Source of the DNA: Ochotona curzoniae
Lineage: Eukaryota; Chordata; Mammalia; Lagomorpha; Ochotonidae
Reading direction: 5' to 3'
NCBI RefSeq assembly: GCF_017591425.1
Contig: NW_024465777.1
Span: 310,001-374,000, forward strand
DNA: 64,000 nt
The position numbers were made by a program, and so were the translations under genes. Below the pieces are notes generated by a model. That model did not search any database. It was not told where the DNA came from and saw nothing but the letters and a program-made list of their open reading frames with translations. Shown here in pieces: positions 12,494 through 25,181 of the stretch (position 1 is its first letter; each line of letters begins with the position of its first letter).

Positions 12494-15400
12494 ATGGCAG
12501 AACCAAATTGCCACCTATCCATATTAACATTGAATGTAAATTGTTTAAATTCATCAATCAAACACCATAGATTAGAGGACTGGATTAAAAAACAAAACCC
12601 ATCTATCTGCTGCTTACAGGAGACACATCTCACTAACAAAGATCAGAGGAAACTGAAAGTAAAAGGATGGAAAAAGGTATTCCAAGTGAATGGTAAGAAA
12701 AAAGGGGTAGCCATTCTTATATCAGACGATATAGACATTGATGTGAAAAACATTAAAAGAGATGAAAAGGGATACCAAGGATCAAGGAATCCATTCAGCA
12801 AGAAGAGATTACCATAATAAATGCACCAAATGTCAAGACATCTAGCTACGTGAAACAAACATTAATGGACTTAACTGGAGAAATAGACTCCAATACAATC
12901 ATAGTTCGTGACCTTAATACCCTTTAACATCAATGGACAGATCAAAAAAACAGAAACTCAGCAAAAAAAAAAAAAAAAGAATTCACCCAGACTCTAGAGC
13001 AAATGAACTTAGCTGATATCTATCAAACTTTTAACCCTACAGATAGAGACTACACTTATTTTTCATCAGTATACGGAACCTTCTCCAGAATTGACCATGT
13101 TATAGGACACAGAACAAGCCTCAGCAGATTAAAAAAAAATCAAAATTATATCATGCATATTCTCAGGCCATCATGGAGTGAAGTTAGAGACCAAGAAGTC
13201 AAAACACCAAAAGAAGACCTGCAAGCACATGGAGATTGAATAATATGCTACTAAATGATCAATGGATTAGAGAGGAAAACAAGGGGAAATTAAAAAATGG
13301 TTTGATGGCCCAGCGCAGTGGCGCAAGTGGTTAAAGTCCTCGCCTTGCAAGCCCGGGATCCCATATGGGCGCCGGTTCTAATCCCGGCAGCCCCGCTTCC
13401 CTTCCAGCTCCCTGCCTGTGGCCTGGGACAGCAGTGGAGGAGGGCCCAAAGCTTTGGGACTCTGCACCCACGTGGGAGACCCGGAAGAGGCTCCTGGCTT
13501 CGGATTGGCATAACATCGGCCGTTGTGCTCACTTGGGGAGTGAATCATCGGACGGAAGATCTTCCTCTCTGTCTCTCCTCTCTGTATATCTGCCTTTCCA
13601 ATAAAAAAATAATAAAAAAATTTGTTTGACACTAATGAAGGCATCAACACAACATATCAAAACTTATGGGACACGATCAAAACAGTGTTAAGAAGAAAGT
13701 TCATCTCAGTCAGTGCTTATGGCAAGAATCTAGAAGGGCATCAAGTAAATCAGCTAACCTTATAGTTGAAGGAGCTAGAGAAACAACAGCAAAGCAATCC
13801 CAAGATTAGTAGGAAAAAAGAAATAATCAAAATAAGGGAGGAAATAAACCAAATAGAGACCAAGAGAACTATATATAACAAAAATGAATCAAAGAGCTGG
13901 TCTTTGAGAAAATCACCAAAATTGATTATCCACTAGCCCAACTAATCAAAAAAAGGAGGGAGAAAATACACATCAATAGCATCAGAGATGAGAAAGGAGA
14001 TATAGCAACAGATATCTCAGAAATACAAAGAATCACCAGGAACTATTACAAGCAACTATACGCGAACAAATCAGATGACCTAGAGGAGATTGATAAATTT
14101 TTGAACGCATACACTCCACCAAAACTGAATCAAGAAGCAATTAACAATATAAATTGTTAATGCGCTGAGATTGGAACAGTAATTAAAGCCCTCCCAACCA
14201 AGAAAAGTCCTGGAACAGATGGATTCAATGCTGAATTCTACCAAACATTTCAAGAGGAACTTAGTCCAGTCCTCCACAAGCTTTTCCAAACAATAGAAAG
14301 AAAGGCAATCCTTCCAAACTCTTTCTATGAAGCTAATATCATCATAATACCAAAGCCAGATAGAGAAACAACAGAAAAGGAGACCATACATACAAAGATC
14401 CTCAATAAAATACTAGCCAACTGGATCCAACAACACATCAGGCAGATCATTCACCCGGATCATGTGGGATTCATCCCAGGTATGCAGAGATGGCTCAATA
14501 TCTGCAAATCAACAAATGTGATACATCACATCAACAAATTGAAAAATAAAAACCATATGATCCTCTCAATAGATGCAGAGAAGGCATTTGATAAAATGCA
14601 GCACCACTTTATGCTGAAAACCCTAAGCAAGATAGGCATAGAAGGAACATTTTACAACACAATCAAAGCAATTTACAAAAAAAAAAAAAAAAAAAAAAAA
14701 CCAATGCATCATACTAAATGGAGAAAGATTGAAAGCATTCCCACTAAAATCTGGAACTAGACAGGGATGTCCATTGTCACCACTACTCTTCAATATAGTT
14801 TTGGAAGTCCTTGCCAGAGCTATTAGGCCAAAAAAAAAAAAAAAAGAATTAAAGGAATCCAAATTGGAAACGAGAATATGAAATTATCTCTATTTGTAGA
14901 AGACATGATTCGCTACATAGGAGAACCAAAAGACTCAGTCACGAGACTATTGGAACTCACAAGAGACTTTGGCAGCGTAGCAGAATACAAAATTAAGCAC
15001 AAGTTGATGGCACTAATGTACACAAATAATACCATGGGTGAGAAAGAAATTGTAAGTACAGTCCCCTTTAACATAGAGGAGAGAAATCTTAAATTCCTAG
15101 GAATTAAGCTATCTAAATATGTGGAAGACCTCTATGAAAAAAAAACTATACAACATTTAAAAAGGAAATAGAAGAGGACCTTGAAAAATGAAGACACTTA
15201 CCATGTTCGTGGATTGGCAGGATCAAAATGACTATATTACCAAAAGTAATATACAGAGTCAATGCAATCCCAATCAAAATTCCAACAACATTCTTCTCAG
15301 AAATAGAAAAGATGATATAAAAATTCAACTGGAATCACAAAATACCATGAATAACTAAAGCTATCCTGAAAAATAGAAATCAAGCTGAAGGAATTACAAT

Positions 15401-16588
15401 TTCAGACCTCAAGACATACTACAGAACAGTGGTGATCAAAACAATCTGGTACTGGTACAGAAACAGAAGAGATCAGTGGAACAGAATAGAAACACTGGAA
15501 GGGCCCCACACATGTATAGTCAACTAATCTTTCACAAGAAACCCGAAAACAATCCAGGCAAAAATCCTGGTCTATTCAACAAATGTTATTGGGACAACTG
15601 GTTAGCAGCTTGCAGGATTAACAGGCAAGACCCACGCCTGTCACATTATACAAAAATCAGTTCTAAATGGATCAAGGACCTAAATCTACACCCAGAAACC
15701 ATCAGACTATTAAAGGAAAATCTAGGAAACACACTCCAAGCTATAGGAACAAGGAAAAACTTCTTAGGAAAGACACCAAAAGCAAAAACAACCAAAGCCA
15801 AAATGAACAAATGGGACTACATCAAACTAAAAAGCTTCTGTAGTGCAAAGAAAACAATTAACAAAGTGAAGAAGCAACCAAAAGAATGGGAGAAAATTTT
15901 TGCACACTACACAAGTGATAGGGGACTAATATCCAGGATTTACAAAGAGCTTCAGAAACCCAGGAACAGCAACAAACAAACAAATAAAACAAAACAACAA
16001 AAAACAACCCTGTGACAAAAAAAAAAAAAAAAGGAAACTTTTCAAAAGAGCATATTCAGATTGCTAACAGACATATGAAAAGATGCTCTGGCTCCCTAGC
16101 CATCACAGATACAAATGACAACCACGTTGAAGTACCACCTAACTCCAGTGAGACTGACCCACATTCAGAACTCGACTAACCACACACCTGCTAGTGTGGG
16201 TGTGGGGAGAAAGGTACCCTCCTTCACTGCTGGTGGGAAGGTAGACTAGTACAACCACTGTGGAAATCAGTATGGAGAGTGCTTAGGGAATTGCAAATAA
16301 ACCTGCCATATGACCCAGCTATCCCACTCCTAGGAATATACCCAATAGAAATGAAATCTGCCTATGAGAAGGGGATCTGTAATACTTATTTGCAGCGACG
16401 CAATCTACAATAGTAAAGACATGGCACAATTAAACAAACTGTGGTACATCTACTCCATGGAATATTATTCAGCTATTAAGAAGAATGAAATTATTTTATT
16501 TACAACTAGGTGGTCCCAACTAGAGACCATTATGCTCAGTGAGATGAGTCAATCACAAAAATCAAATACCATATGCTCTCTTATATAA
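12494..16588 (+). pseudogene. L1 ORF2 remnant (endonuclease-reverse transcriptase)
   Basis: Begins with the expected N-terminal endonuclease sequence (MAEPNCHLSILTLNVNCLNS) and includes the LQETHL motif. Reverse transcriptase blocks follow around 14460-15170 and the C-terminal domain around 15480-16590, ending CSLI-stop. Several frames are needed. A CSINE and A-run expansions interrupt it, and the first Asp of the polymerase motif is replaced. It cannot encode a working protein. Confidence 0.9.
13308..13620 (+). repeat. CSINE inserted in L1 ORF2
   Basis: Complete young CSINE with A/B boxes and an A-rich tail, splitting the L1 endonuclease-RT region. A short direct repeat around GTTTGA flanks it (13300-13305 and about 13623-13628). 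Confidence 0.92.
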
Positions 16589-17190
16589 GGAAACCAGCAT
16601 CGAAAGTGTAACTTCAATAACCTGTTCCATAATGCTTTTGTTTGTTTATTTGTTTGGCTGTATCCCATGTGTTTTGATGATTTTATTTCAGCTTTATTTA
16701 TTCCAAATAATTTCTTTTCTCTTGTTGAATTCATTGCTGGCTCATGGATTACATAGTGGCATCATTTTTCCCAACCCAAGAGACTTTTCCACTTTGTTGT
16801 GGAAGTTGTTGTTGCTGTGGCTGTTCTAACTCATACAAGTTGTTGACTTTGTTTCATGAGTTCTCAATTATGGAAATGTATAGTGATGGACTACTGGCAT
16901 ATACCATGTCCAGATGCGGGGGTATAAGGCAACATGCATTCCTGCTTCCAGATGAAAGATGGATTCCAAATGAAACTGTTGGACCTGTGTAGACAATGGG
17001 ATGCTGGACTGTCTGACATTGTGTCTACCAGCAATGTCGGGGTACACTTAAATAAGAGATTGATAGAATTATGATTCCTTAAGAAGGACTATACCATTGT
17101 TGCAAATTTGGGAAAATATGTTAGGGGGCAGGAGTTTGAGGGGGGATCACAATCTATGTGAAACTGTACCACATAATTCAAAATTGAAAT

Positions 17191-19495
17191 ATATTAAAAT
17201 CTATTATTATTGTTATCAGTTTTTCATACAGTTCCATAGGCCATGGGATTTCTCTAATCCCTTCCCCATTTCCCCCACAACACCACCCACTGAGTTCCCC
17301 TATATCATTACTAAAGTATAGCTCTCAAAACACAGTCATATGTCCATTATTGTGGGCATGAACAATGGCAGAGGTTCATCATCCTATTGTCATAGAATAA
17401 ACAGTTTCATTGTGAGTCCATCTTTGTCTGGAAGTAGAGAAGTATACTGCATTGTATTCTCACATCTGGATATGTTAGTCTCCATTTCACTGTTACTGTA
17501 CATCACCCCAAATGAGAATGCATAATACAAAAATCACAATAGGAAGAAAAATAGAAGTTTACAATGCCATGAAGTTAAATAACATGTTACTGGATATGGT
17601 AGTCTCCATTACATGACTACTATACATCAACTTAAATGAAAAGCCACAAAACAAAATCAACATCAGGAAGAAATAAATGAAATGAACAACCCCAAGAAGT
17701 TAGATAACATGCTATTGAGTGACTAATGTGTCACTGAAGAAATGAAAAAGAAAATTAAGAACCTTCTCAAAGAAAATGTTGCTAATGTATGATCTATGAG
17801 TCACTGAAGAATTGAATCAGAAGAAAGTGTTTTAAAGAGATGAAACTAACAACAACAATAAAAAAATCAAAATCCATGCGATATAGTTTCCGCTGATTTT
17901 TGTTGAAGAAAAGTGTCTCTTTAGACAACAAAAAGATGGATTTTGTTTTTTAATCCAGTCTACTAACCATGACGTTTGATTGAGCTTAAGCCATTTACAT
18001 TCAGGGTTAATATGTATGGGTAGTAATTTGGTCCTGTCATTTTAGCAATGGGTGTTCATTGATTTATGTTCTGTTGCAATTTTACTTGGATGTTGCTCCC
18101 ATTTACCTTTGGTTTTGTTTGGTGCTATTCCTCTTCTCTGTCAAGAGAACATCTTGAAGTATCATTTGCAGGGCAGATTTGGAAGAGGCAAATTCTTTTA
18201 ACTTTTCTTTATTGTGCAAGAATTTTATTTCATTTTCAAAGACAAAGGAGAGTTTTGCAGAATGTTATCCTGGGCTGACATTTTTTTTTTCTCTTTTAGA
18301 ATCTGGAATATGTCACTCCATTCTCTGCTGGCCTGCAGAGTTTCCTGTGAGAGGTCAGCTGTGAGTTTGATTGGGGTTCCTCTATAGGTCACTTGATTTT
18401 TGTTACTTGCACATTTAAGGATTTTTTTCCTTATGTTCGATTGAAGAGAGCCTGATGATCACGTGTCTCGGTGAAGATCGCTTTTGGTCAATCCTATTGG
18501 GAGTTCTGTGCCCCTCCTGGATGTTGTTTCCCAATTCTTTCTCCAGATTAGGGAAGTCTTCCTTTATTATTTCATTAAATATATTTGCAAAACTAGTTTC
18601 TCTTTCTGCACCTTCCAGGACTCCCATAACTCTTATATTAGGCCTGTTAATAGTGTCTTTCAATTCTTGAATACTTTTTTTTTTAACTTGATCCAGCTCT
18701 GCTTCCATCTTTTTGTTTGCTTCCCCCCAATGGAAGAAAATATCTTCCAATTCTGAAATTCTTTATTCTGTTTGCTTCATTCTATTTTGGAGACTCTTCA
18801 CTGTACTTTTAATTTACTCTACTGTGTTCTTCATTTCTGATATATCAGCCTTGATTTGCTTTATTGCTGCTATAGCTTGTGTAAAATATTCCTTAAATTC
18901 TGAACTCTTGTATGTGCTTCTCATTGTTGATAAGAAGCTTATAACAAGTGTTTTGAATTCTATATCCCGCATTTTCTTGATGTATTTCTCAGTTAACGCT
19001 GATGTTGGCAAAGGGTTTTGCTCCTTTGCATGGGAATCTTAGTAATATTCATTGTGCCTTTGTCTCTTCATTTGCTCTTTGTCATTGTACTTCATGTTAG
19101 CAGAGTCTTCTCCTTGGGGTAGGTTTCTAAGCTGTGTCACCCACAAGTCTATAGTTCAATTTTACTTGTTGCAGTAGGCACATGGCTCTTTATTTGCACC
19201 CAATTATGCCAGTCCTTCCAGTGAGTTCCAGGTCTGGGTTCTAATGTTAGATTTCTACCATGGTCTCTGTAGCCCCGCTCCTGGTTCACAACTTTCCACC
19301 TTCTTTAATGCCAGGTTGATGCTGCACTGTTGTCTGTACAACCTTTCTCCCACTTCTGGTTGTAGCAGGTTATAGAATTAGGGAGACACCAGGAGTCCTA
19401 TATAGCTAGGTTGTTGTTGTTGGTGTTCTTGCCAGAACCTGTTGGCTGTTAGGTCTGAGGGCCACATGGACCTATTTTGTCCCATACAATGTCAA
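17191..19495 (-). mobile_element. HAL1-like non-autonomous L1, 5'-truncated
   Basis: Read leftward it has part of a 5' UTR (about 19495-19060), a broken ORF1 (about 19050-18100), the first 100-150 bases of ORF2 (about 18060-17925), then directly the 3' UTR. ORF2 from endonuclease codon about 50 to its end is missing. The junction lies near 17895-17905, after AATCAGCGGAAACT, and is shared with the elements at 40804-43824 and 52605-53560. It lies tail-to-tail with the full L1 on its left. An ORF1 piece of 111 codons remains at 18415-18750. Confidence 0.88.
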
Positions 19496-19780
19496 AGTCA
19501 TTGTTGTTGTTTTTAATATATTTAGTGCAGTTGTGACATGAAGAAAGAAGTGAGGGCAAGTTTTGCCATAGTGAACATTTCCTCAGTGTCAACTAATACT
19601 TCAGCTAAAAGGTTTTACTTTGTGCTTTAACAGGAGCATTGTAATTAGGAAAAGTTCAGCAAGTTAATATATAGACAGATTCCAAATATATATTAGCTGT
19701 ATTACATACACATGAAACAATTTGGAGATAAATAGTCCTACCAACCACAAAGAACACTCATGCTAAACATGGTAAAGAGG

Positions 19781-20111
19781 GGCCCAGCGAAGTGGCGCAA
19801 GTGGTTAAGTCCTCGCCTTGCACACCCGGGATCCCATATGGGCGCCGGTTCTAATCCCTGCAACCCCGCTTCCCTTCCAGCTCCCTGCCTGTGGCCTGGG
19901 AAAGCAGTTGAGGATGGCCCAAAGCTTTGGGACCCTGCACCCACGTGGGAGACCCGGAAGAGGCTCCTGGCTTCGGATTGGCATAACATCGGCCGTTGCG
20001 CTCACTTGGGGAGTGAATCATCGGACGGAAGATCTTCCTCTCTGTCTCTCCTCTCTGTATATCTGCCTTTCCAATAAAAAATAATAATAATAAAAATAAA
20101 TCTTTAAAAAA
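19781..20111 (+). repeat. Young CSINE with 12-bp target-site duplication
   Basis: Complete CSINE flanked by ATGGTAAAGAGG at 19769-19780 and 20112-20123. A- and B-box-like motifs and the A-rich tail are intact. Confidence 0.95.
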
Positions 20112-20280
20112 ATGGTAAAGAGGTATTAACCATCGTTTAGAATGTAGTAGGGCTTTGAACATGTCTGTCATTGATCGAATGAGACATCAAAAGGAAGACA
20201 TGAATATTTGAAAGGAAAATGAGCATCGACAGATAAGTTAGAAAAAAGGGCTGACCACCAGGATGCTTCAAAACAACTTT

Positions 20281-21170
20281 AATGAGAATCAAGGTGTTAG
20301 AATAGGGTAAGGACACATTTAAACTAACAGAAACATTAACCAGTATGAAGCAGAGAGGGCACATTCCAGGAAACAGGAGAGGACAGAACAGCAGCAGAGG
20401 GGATTGACAGACACAGGAAAGCAGTAGACACAAAAGTGTGGTGGTGCAGTGACTGATAACCCAGTGTCATTCAGCAAGTGGTGACCTGAATTGCAACGGA
20501 AGCTGGAACTCCACCAACAACCAGGTGGGAAGGGACTTTCACCGGGAGCTCAGGAGGTGAACCTAGACAAAGAACTACCCATCCTGCTGGCCTGTTTTTG
20601 ACCAGGAGTAGAGACAGAATGGCAGATCCCAGATGGGCAGTGCAAGAACAGGGTGTATTGCACAGCCCAGTCTGTCATTTTGTTGTTTAAGGAGGCAAAG
20701 GCAAGGGAAAGGACTCAGCATACTCTGAGCTGGGAATGAACTCATTTCTGACTTAGCTAACTACAACAACGTGGCATCCTACAGGTTCCACCCAATACAC
20801 ATCCGAGTAGCCCTCAGACCTGAAAGCTAGCAGATCAAGAACTCTAGTTGTGGCATGTAAAGGCCATTTTGTACACTGTGGCAAAAATTTTAGGACTGCA
20901 GGGACAACAGTGAGTTGTGCATGTGCTGAACTTGTGAGAACTCACTGAGTTCAGTGCATTGCACTGGTCCCACAGGAAAATAATACCAACTATGGCATTG
21001 TAATGGGTCAAAATAGGTCTGTGTGAATCTCAGACCTAAAGGCCAACAGGTTCCTGCAAGATTACCACCAATAAGAACCTAGCTATATAGGACTCCAGGT
21101 GTGTTTACTAATAACAGAAATGGTTCCACTACTCTTCCCCACCATGTGAAGAGCAGAAATTAGCAAGCGA
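20281..21170 (+). mobile_element. L1 5' UTR fragment
   Basis: Matches the 5' end of the full-length HAL1-like element (reverse complement of about 43050-43824), including GAATAGGGTAAGGACAC near the start. It stops before ORF1. A 5'-only fragment is unusual for L1, which normally loses its 5' end. About 450 bp of unrecognised sequence plus a CSINE separate it from the minus-strand element to its left. Confidence 0.8.
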
Positions 21171-21462
21171 AAAGTCTTTCCAATTTAAATAAAAAGACTT
21201 AGAAAGGAAACTGGTTTGCTAGAGGAAATCCTTCTTCAAAATGAATGTGTTGTACTGCCTTCTTCCATGGCAAAAATTAACTTTAAAAACACAAATAAGA
21301 TGGAAACACAAATGTTTATTACATGTTCAAATAGTAGTCCACTCACTCTCTATTCCTCTCCCGAGTGCTCCTTAGTAGCTTATGCTGCACTGTCTTCCCC
21401 TGCAGCTGCCGAGATGAAGAACAAAAAATACATCCACATTTGCAGTTCAGCAGTTCTTCCAG

Positions 21463-21900
21463 TGTTGTGCCCAAATTTTGTGATCCCCAGAAAATCATCA
21501 GGAGTCCTAAGTTGATGCAAAGACGTAAAGGTGGTTTATTCAGACTATCTTCCCCAGGATTGGGGTGGCCATAGCTGAAGCTGCAGCGGAGGGGGCAAAA
21601 GAAGAGGGAAAAAAGGGCTGAGGTTCAACAGCACAGGGTTTTTATACATTTCAGGCCAATTCCACACAATTATACAATCATGATTGGTCAGTTATTTGTT
21701 AACTTTCAAAAAGAGCAAGTTGTCAGGCTTCTATTAGTGGGTTTGAAGCAAGCAACTTTCAAAAAGTACGAACTGATGGGCTATGGGACAGTGAGCAACT
21801 TATCTAACAAGCACACCAGGGGCCTCCTTCCTGAGGAGTGCTCTGCCTACATGACCTGCCAGGTGCCACGTAGACTGTCAGGCCTGGAGTACAGCTCCCA
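21463..21900 (-). mobile_element. Probable solo LTR of an endogenous retrovirus
   Basis: Read leftward it shows U3-like sequence, a TATA box (TATAAAAACCC, complement of about 21635-21645), an AATAAA signal inside GAATAAACCACC (near 21535), and an end in ACAACA at 21463. That order fits an LTR, class I-like by look. No internal retroviral sequence adjoins it, and a clean target-site duplication was not found. Confidence 0.6.
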
Positions 21901-24211
21901 GCCAAATAAGCAAGGCAGAAATCACAAAAGCAGAAAACACCTAGGTTCTTCATCAGGAACACAGAGATATATGAGACTCAGAGGAGAAAGAAGAAGAAGA
22001 AGAGAGAGAGAGAGAGTTAGTTCTACGAGTTCAGAAGACACAGGCCAATGAGATAGAAATCCACCTACACTACTGTCATAGGGGAATTTATTCAGAAAAC
22101 CTCCTGGCTGCCTCACTGACATGAGGTAGAGGAGGTGGCTTAACTATATTGCAAGTTGCAGACTTCTTTTAGAAAAGCATTGCAACCACAGACATGAGTG
22201 CAGTGCACAATATAATAATGCATATTTAATAAGTAAGAATCCAAACAATTGTGGGTATAAATTAGGAGTGGAGAGAGAGAAAAGGAGTGAAAGAAGGGAA
22301 GTAGAGAAGTGGCAGCTCAGCCCCTCCTGTAGTCTTGGTCTCTGGTGAAGGAAGGATGAGCACTTTTCACAGCCTCTCTTTAAGGAAGTACTGTGGCCAC
22401 CTGGAAGTTTTATGATAGCTTCATAAATTTCCATGTGGAGGTTTGTGGGAAATTGCCCCCAGGCCCCTGCCCTGCTGCCTAGAAGGTATGGCCTAAAGCT
22501 TACTCCCCCATGGCCTGAGACACAGCTTTCATGGAGTGTAACCTCCAACATGGCTACAAGATCAAGGGGAGTGCAAATGAAACATGACCTCTGACATGAG
22601 CAGAAATCAAGACAAATAGATGTGTCATACAGTCAGTAACAGCATCTTTAGTGGGCCTGGGGTCTGCTAGAAGGCTCCCTCCTGCCCTCCCCTTCCTTAC
22701 CCTTTAAAATCTGTAACCTGTGCATAATAAAGTGAATATTACTCACCAGCTTGTTTCTGGTGGTTCTTGTGGCCAAAGGCCACCACCTGCCTCACCCTCA
22801 GTGACCTCGGGGCCTGCTGGCAGGTCTAAACCCTGAGAAAGATTACTATACACATGTACCTAAGAACTTTCCCCCAGGTCCACATGAAAACAAAGCATTC
22901 CAGGAAATAGAGTGCTCAGATAATTGGAAGGACAAATAGGATAGAATTACATGGGGAGGAGGTTTGTGGCTTTTGGCTTTCTTCAGAGGTCTGCCTTATC
23001 TCATATCAGTAGCTGGTAATCACCCATGATGTGTTCATTCCATGGGAATTAGCATAAGTAACAAATAAGGATTTCTCTCTCTCTCTCTCTCTTTTTTTTT
23101 TTTTCTTTTTTTGTATTTTGTCCGTTGAGACCTGATTTTCCAGGACACCATGGAAGCTGTGAGATTTTTGACAAATGTTAACCTATTTGCAGCTGTTTCT
23201 TTTTCCATGAAAGCAAACTATCTATAGTATCATATATAGACATTAAAAGGTATACACTAGGTGCCATGCTTTTCATCCCTCATTAGAGTTTTTATAGATG
23301 TTTGTAAAATCCCCTTTTCAGATTTGAAATTAAAGGGAATATGTGAAGTAACTTATGTAATGAAACAAGTGTGAAATAATGTTTTTATGAGAGAGAGAGA
23401 GGCAGAGAGAGAGAGACAGAGAAAATGTCTTCCATTCAGTAGTTCACAGTCCCAATAACTGCAATGGTGAGGGCTGGTTCATGCTAACACTAGGCTTCTG
23501 GAGCTAAATCTGAGTCTTGCATAAATCTGAGACTCACTTTTGGGTGGCGAAGGTGGAAGTACTTGGACCATTTTCTGCTGAATCCTCAGTAGAATGCATA
23601 TTAATGGGGATGCGTATCAGAAGTGGAGAGTATCAAGGAATCAAAGTAATGTGAAAATAAGGAGAGGCAGGCAGCAAAGGTGGCACCATAACTTTCCTCA
23701 TAACACCAGTCCTTAATGTATGATGCTAATCTGACTCAAGTCTGTCTGCTGACCTCTGTGCTGAATATCAAGAATGATCTTTATACTTACCACTTGTTAA
23801 GCACTTGCTAGGTGTCTGTGACAATGTCCTAAACATGTAACTCCTGACAAGTGTACCCTAAATCCTATTTTCTGTGTTTACTCTTTCAATAAAGTCTCCA
23901 TCTTGTGTATCATGGCTAGTTTAAACATCTCTTCCCCAGACCCAGGCTTTTGGACCGGTTCTTAATACATCTTACTGCCCCACCTCCATTGAATGTCATT
24001 CTTTCCCAGCAAAGTTGTAATCACACCTCCCTGTGGCCACTATGCACTGTTCGATCAGATAAAAAGAGATCACAGACAACCATTCATTATGAGGTAGGGT
24101 TTTTGTTGTTGTTGTTGTTTCTTTGTTTTTAAATAAATGAATAGATATTTTAACAGGCACACAATAATTCTATTTGAGAAGGGTGTTCAAAACGTTCACG
24201 GAAGTGGTATA
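21900..24211 (+). repeat. Segmental duplication unit A, right part
   Basis: Diverged direct-repeat partner of about 56950-58035. Shared marks are the GAGATAGAAAT region (about 22050 against 57062), CAGCTCAGCCCCTCCTGT (22314 against 57323), and the ATGCACTGTTCGATCAGA stretch (about 24040 against 57945). About 22620-22840 looks like another LTR fragment, with AATAAA and the sequence after it. It ends exactly at the inner edge of the right palindrome arm. Confidence 0.75.
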
Positions 24212-25151
24212 TTGGTTGGTTTCTGTTGATAAATAGTTTCTTCTACACTAGATGCTAACACAGAAAGCATGATTGCCTAGATCACTACTTGACCTCAAAA
24301 GAGCAGGTGCTCCCTGAGATCTCTTTATTGAGGTGGATATGTATACTGAGAAAGCATGTTCTGACTCAAACTTTCCATCATGGTCCTCTTACCAGTAGAC
24401 TACCTGGAGACCGTTGTAGAAACACCAAGCACAGTGAACACTAAGTCCTTCCATTGGCTGTCACGCTACAATCTGCAGTGGGTGTTGGCTGTGGCCTTGG
24501 GCCATGGGAAACCTAGTGTTTACCACCTGTTCTGGGACTGGGCCCAATTTTACTCTCACTGTCTTTGCCCTATGTTAGAGCCCAAGCTCTGTGTCACACC
24601 GCTGCCATTGGCAATATACCATGCTCCAGATACAGATCACTTTCTCCTTGTGATGTTTGTAAACTCCCTGCATTGCCCTGGGCCAAGAGCCCTGAAGATC
24701 TGCTGTTTTTGGTTCAATGATCCCAATACCTGCTTCCAAAAGAGGAATCTCAGTTTGTACCTGGGTCAACAGTGGAGTTTTCAGCTTAATGCCTGGTAGT
24801 GCGATAAAAGGCAATACTGATGATGGATGGCTCAGGACAGAGAGCTTGAAGTGACTATTGTGGCTCTCACATTCCCTTGCTCATAGTTTTAAAGATCACA
24901 ACAGGAGCTGGAAAGTCCCAGAGACTGTGAGAAGTGGCTTTTGTGGCAGTCTGTTCAGCTCCTGCACAGTATCTTAGGCTGATAGTTCCATTTGTGGACT
25001 ACTAGCTTGAGATTTTTGTCAGAAATGATTGGTGCCATGGAATTTTTCACATATCAGTCACAGGCTGAAGTAAAAAATAGAGAGAATTTGTATACTGGAG
25101 ACAGAAGGGTTCATCTTCTATGTAATGTAGATGTACATTGTGTGTGTGTTA
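24212..25151 (+). pseudogene. Decayed CELA3 promoter/exon 1 unit, right arm copy
   Basis: Aligns with both the functional CELA3 upstream region (30760-31380) and the unit at 62325-63340. Kept features are CACCTGTTCTGG at 24524-24535 (E-box), GGGCCCA, a former TATA region (CCCTATGTTAGAG near 24570), and CTCCTTGTG echoing the signal-peptide codons near 24643. The start codon and donor site are gone. Likely the 5' remnant of an older CELA3 duplicate. Confidence 0.65.
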
Positions 25152-25181
25152 GTGTGTGTGTGTTTCCAAGAAAAGTCAAGG

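Larger units (their letters stand above)
10693..17188 (+). mobile_element. Near full-length LINE-1, inactive
   Basis: A GC-moderate 5' UTR beginning with an AATCAAGATGGC motif (YY1-like, typical of L1 starts) precedes ORF1 (from about 11447) and ORF2 (from 12494 to about 16588). A 3' UTR runs to about 17.19 kb. ORF1 is broken by stops and frameshifts. ORF2 keeps recognisable endonuclease (ICCLQETHL) and reverse transcriptase segments, but is split by frameshifts, A-runs (14677-14700, 14829-14845, 16017-16032) and a CSINE at 13308-13620. The catalytic FADD motif reads FVED near 14896. It is absent from the tandem partner at 55-58 kb, so it inserted after that duplication. Confidence 0.93.

Noticed and set aside
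17191..21170. Twin-priming (5' inversion) explanation for the minus-strand HAL1-like element and the plus-strand 5' fragment
   Set aside because: About 450 bp of non-L1 sequence and a CSINE separate them, and both contain the same part of the 5' UTR. Two separate events fit better.
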